A DNA stretch of 64,000 bases. Source: Maribellus comscasis. GTDB lineage: Bacteria; Bacteroidota; Bacteroidia; Bacteroidales; Prolixibacteraceae. The stretch lies in the NCBI RefSeq assembly GCF_009762775.1, contig NZ_CP046401.1, positions 5,592,001 through 5,656,000 of the forward strand, written 5' to 3'. Shown here one piece after another: positions 63,048-64,000 of this stretch; position 1 is the stretch's first letter; every line of letters starts with the position of its first letter. Position numbers and translations under genes: made by a program. The notes beneath the pieces are model-generated. The model ran no database searches, was not told the DNA's origin, and saw only the letters and a list, made by a program, of their open reading frames with translations.

Positions 63048-64000
63048 TTACAAACCCTCCTTTCCAATGGCATACAATGGAACATTTATCATCCACTCCT
63101 CTTCCTTGTAATCGGTTAATGATGTACGAATAGCTTTTGAGGGCTTGTATTTCTCACAAAACAAGCGAAAGCTTTTTGACCTCAGGTTTTCACCCGATTT
63201 TACTTCAACCGGAATAACTTTCCCTTCCTCCTGAATAACAAAATCAACTTCAGAAGTACTCTTGTCGTTAGTCCAGTAACCGATATATCGTTCGCTATTC
63301 AGTCGTAGTTGCTGCATCACATACTGTTCGGTAAGTGCACCTTTAAACTCGGTAAAAATCTCATCACCATCAATAATTGTTCTAACATCCAGTCCAGCCA
63401 TGGCACCAAGTAAGCCAAGGTCGTGCAGGAACAATTTGAACACAGAAATTTCCTGATAGGCTGCCAGCGGAATGCCCGGTTTTGATACCCGGTGGCTTTT
63501 TAACAGTAAGCCGCAATCGACCAGCCATTGGATGGCCAACTCAAAATCTTTGGCACGGGCTCCTTCTCTTAAAACCCCATATACAAATTTTTTATTTTCT
63601 TTTGCCAGTTGCGAAGGGATACTTTGCCAAACCATCCGAATCCGGGGAACAGTTTCATTGGGTGCATGTTTCGAAAAATCACCTTCATAAGAATTGAGAA
63701 TCCTGTTTTGAATCCTTCGGACTAACTGCCAGTCGCGGGTTTCAGCAAAAGCCGACACGACTTCGGGCATTCCACCAACGTAAAAATAATAACGCAGGTA
63801 TTCTTTTAACTTTTCAGTAAAAACGGAAATAACACCCCAGTTCTTTGCCTTTAAAGCGTCAACTAGCGCCGATTCATTCAATGAAAGCAGGAATTCAAAA
63901 AAGGAAAGTGGACGTAAATCGAGGAAATCGACCTTGCCAACCGGAAACGAGACCTGGCTGTGCAAGCCCATCCCAAGCAGAGACCCAGCTGCAATTACAT
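63048..64000 (-). CDS. AAA ATPase with DUF4143 domain, N-terminus beyond window
   Basis: The leftward frame enters from the right edge already open (VIAAGSLLGMGLHSQ), so the ATG at 63971 is internal, and the P-loop lies outside. The visible 317 codons begin with the end of the AAA_14 domain (FPVGKVDFLDLRPLSFFEFL), a motif of this family, and contain the DUF4143 region (about 120-300) with a restriction-like core STSEVDFVIQEEGKVIPVEV. Proteins of this type are common chromosomal ATPases of unknown task. The frame ends 110 bases from mobB, so the border of the conjugative element lies between or beyond. Confidence 0.88.
   Translation of the reverse strand, partial: VIAAGSLLGMGLHSQVSFPVGKVDFLDLRPLSFFEFLLSLNESALVDALKAKNWGVISVFTEKLKEYLRYYFYVGGMPEVVSAFAETRDWQLVRRIQNRILNSYEGDFSKHAPNETVPRIRMVWQSIPSQLAKENKKFVYGVLREGARAKDFELAIQWLVDCGLLLKSHRVSKPGIPLAAYQEISVFKLFLHDLGLLGAMAGLDVRTIIDGDEIFTEFKGALTEQYVMQQLRLNSERYIGYWTNDKSTSEVDFVIQEEGKVIPVEVKSGENLRSKSFRLFCEKYKPSKAIRTSLTDYKEEEWMINVPLYAIGKEGL

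Noticed and set aside
62938..63048. A tRNA-derived direct repeat marking the right end of the element.
   Set aside because: I compared the short gap with the 3' half of tRNA-Arg and saw no match, so the right end is left open.

Overview
The window reads as a chromosomal segment of an anaerobic or facultative Bacteroidota, most like the Marinilabiliales/Prolixibacteraceae side of Bacteroidales. The evidence is an ECF sigma/FecR/SusC/SusD glycan-uptake locus, a Bacteroidota-type short primary sigma factor (288 aa), a FeoA-FeoB fusion, promoters of the TTG-N18/19-TAnnTTTG type, and a Bacteroides-style tra region (TraA to TraQ). The species cannot be named from the sequence alone.

Region 1 (1-15.5 kb) is centred on a glycan-utilisation locus: ECF sigma factor, FecR anti-sigma factor, SusC-type TonB-dependent transporter with an STN signalling domain, SusD lipoprotein and an iduronate-2-sulfatase-like sulfatase. 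It is followed by a beta-propeller protein, a GroES-like protein, an outer-membrane barrel, an aminotransferase and a PQQ-type beta-propeller protein. The sigma/FecR/SusC set is the usual trans-envelope switch that turns on transport of a (probably sulfated) glycan. Region 2 (15.5-18.5 kb) is an AT-rich insert: a lipoprotein, a TPR-metallopeptidase flanked by GTTAGGC / GCCTAAC boxes and a large multi-hairpin element resembling integron-type recombination sites, and a membrane protein whose 3' end is broken against truA.

Region 3 (18.5-36.3 kb) is core chromosome: truA, then a 1.3-kb non-coding tract carrying four tandem copies of what looks like a ~90-nt small RNA on the minus strand; the leftward group floA-nfeD-clpS-SPOR/TPR protein; a bcp peroxiredoxin interrupted by one in-frame amber codon, recA, the threonine operon genes (thrA, apgM-like proposed homoserine kinase, thrC), rpoD, rpe, feoAB, and tRNA-Arg(ACG).

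Region 4 (36.3-62.9 kb) is an integrative conjugative element. A large serine recombinase sits at the tRNA-Arg and its reading frame ends inside the tRNA gene. Behind it lie a PcfK/PcfJ/DUF3873/RadC module, an AT-rich cargo block (alpha/beta hydrolase, Ntn amide hydrolase with MORN-like repeats, Lnt-like N-acyltransferase) with attC-like hairpins between the genes, the whole leftward tra operon (traQ,O,N,M,L,K,J,I, DUF3876, G,F,E,D-like,B,A), a probable oriT and the mobilization genes mobA and mobB. The coupling protein expected after mobB is absent, as is TraP, so the element may have been cut at its right end or the gene lies beyond the window. Region 5 (63.0-64.0 kb) is the C-terminal part of a DUF4143-type AAA ATPase that runs off the window.

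The strongest candidates for something undescribed are the tandem minus-strand sRNA family, whose terminator stems covary, and the cassette-like hairpins around unrelated AT-rich genes. The split bcp gene and the recombinase/tRNA overlap are directly visible.
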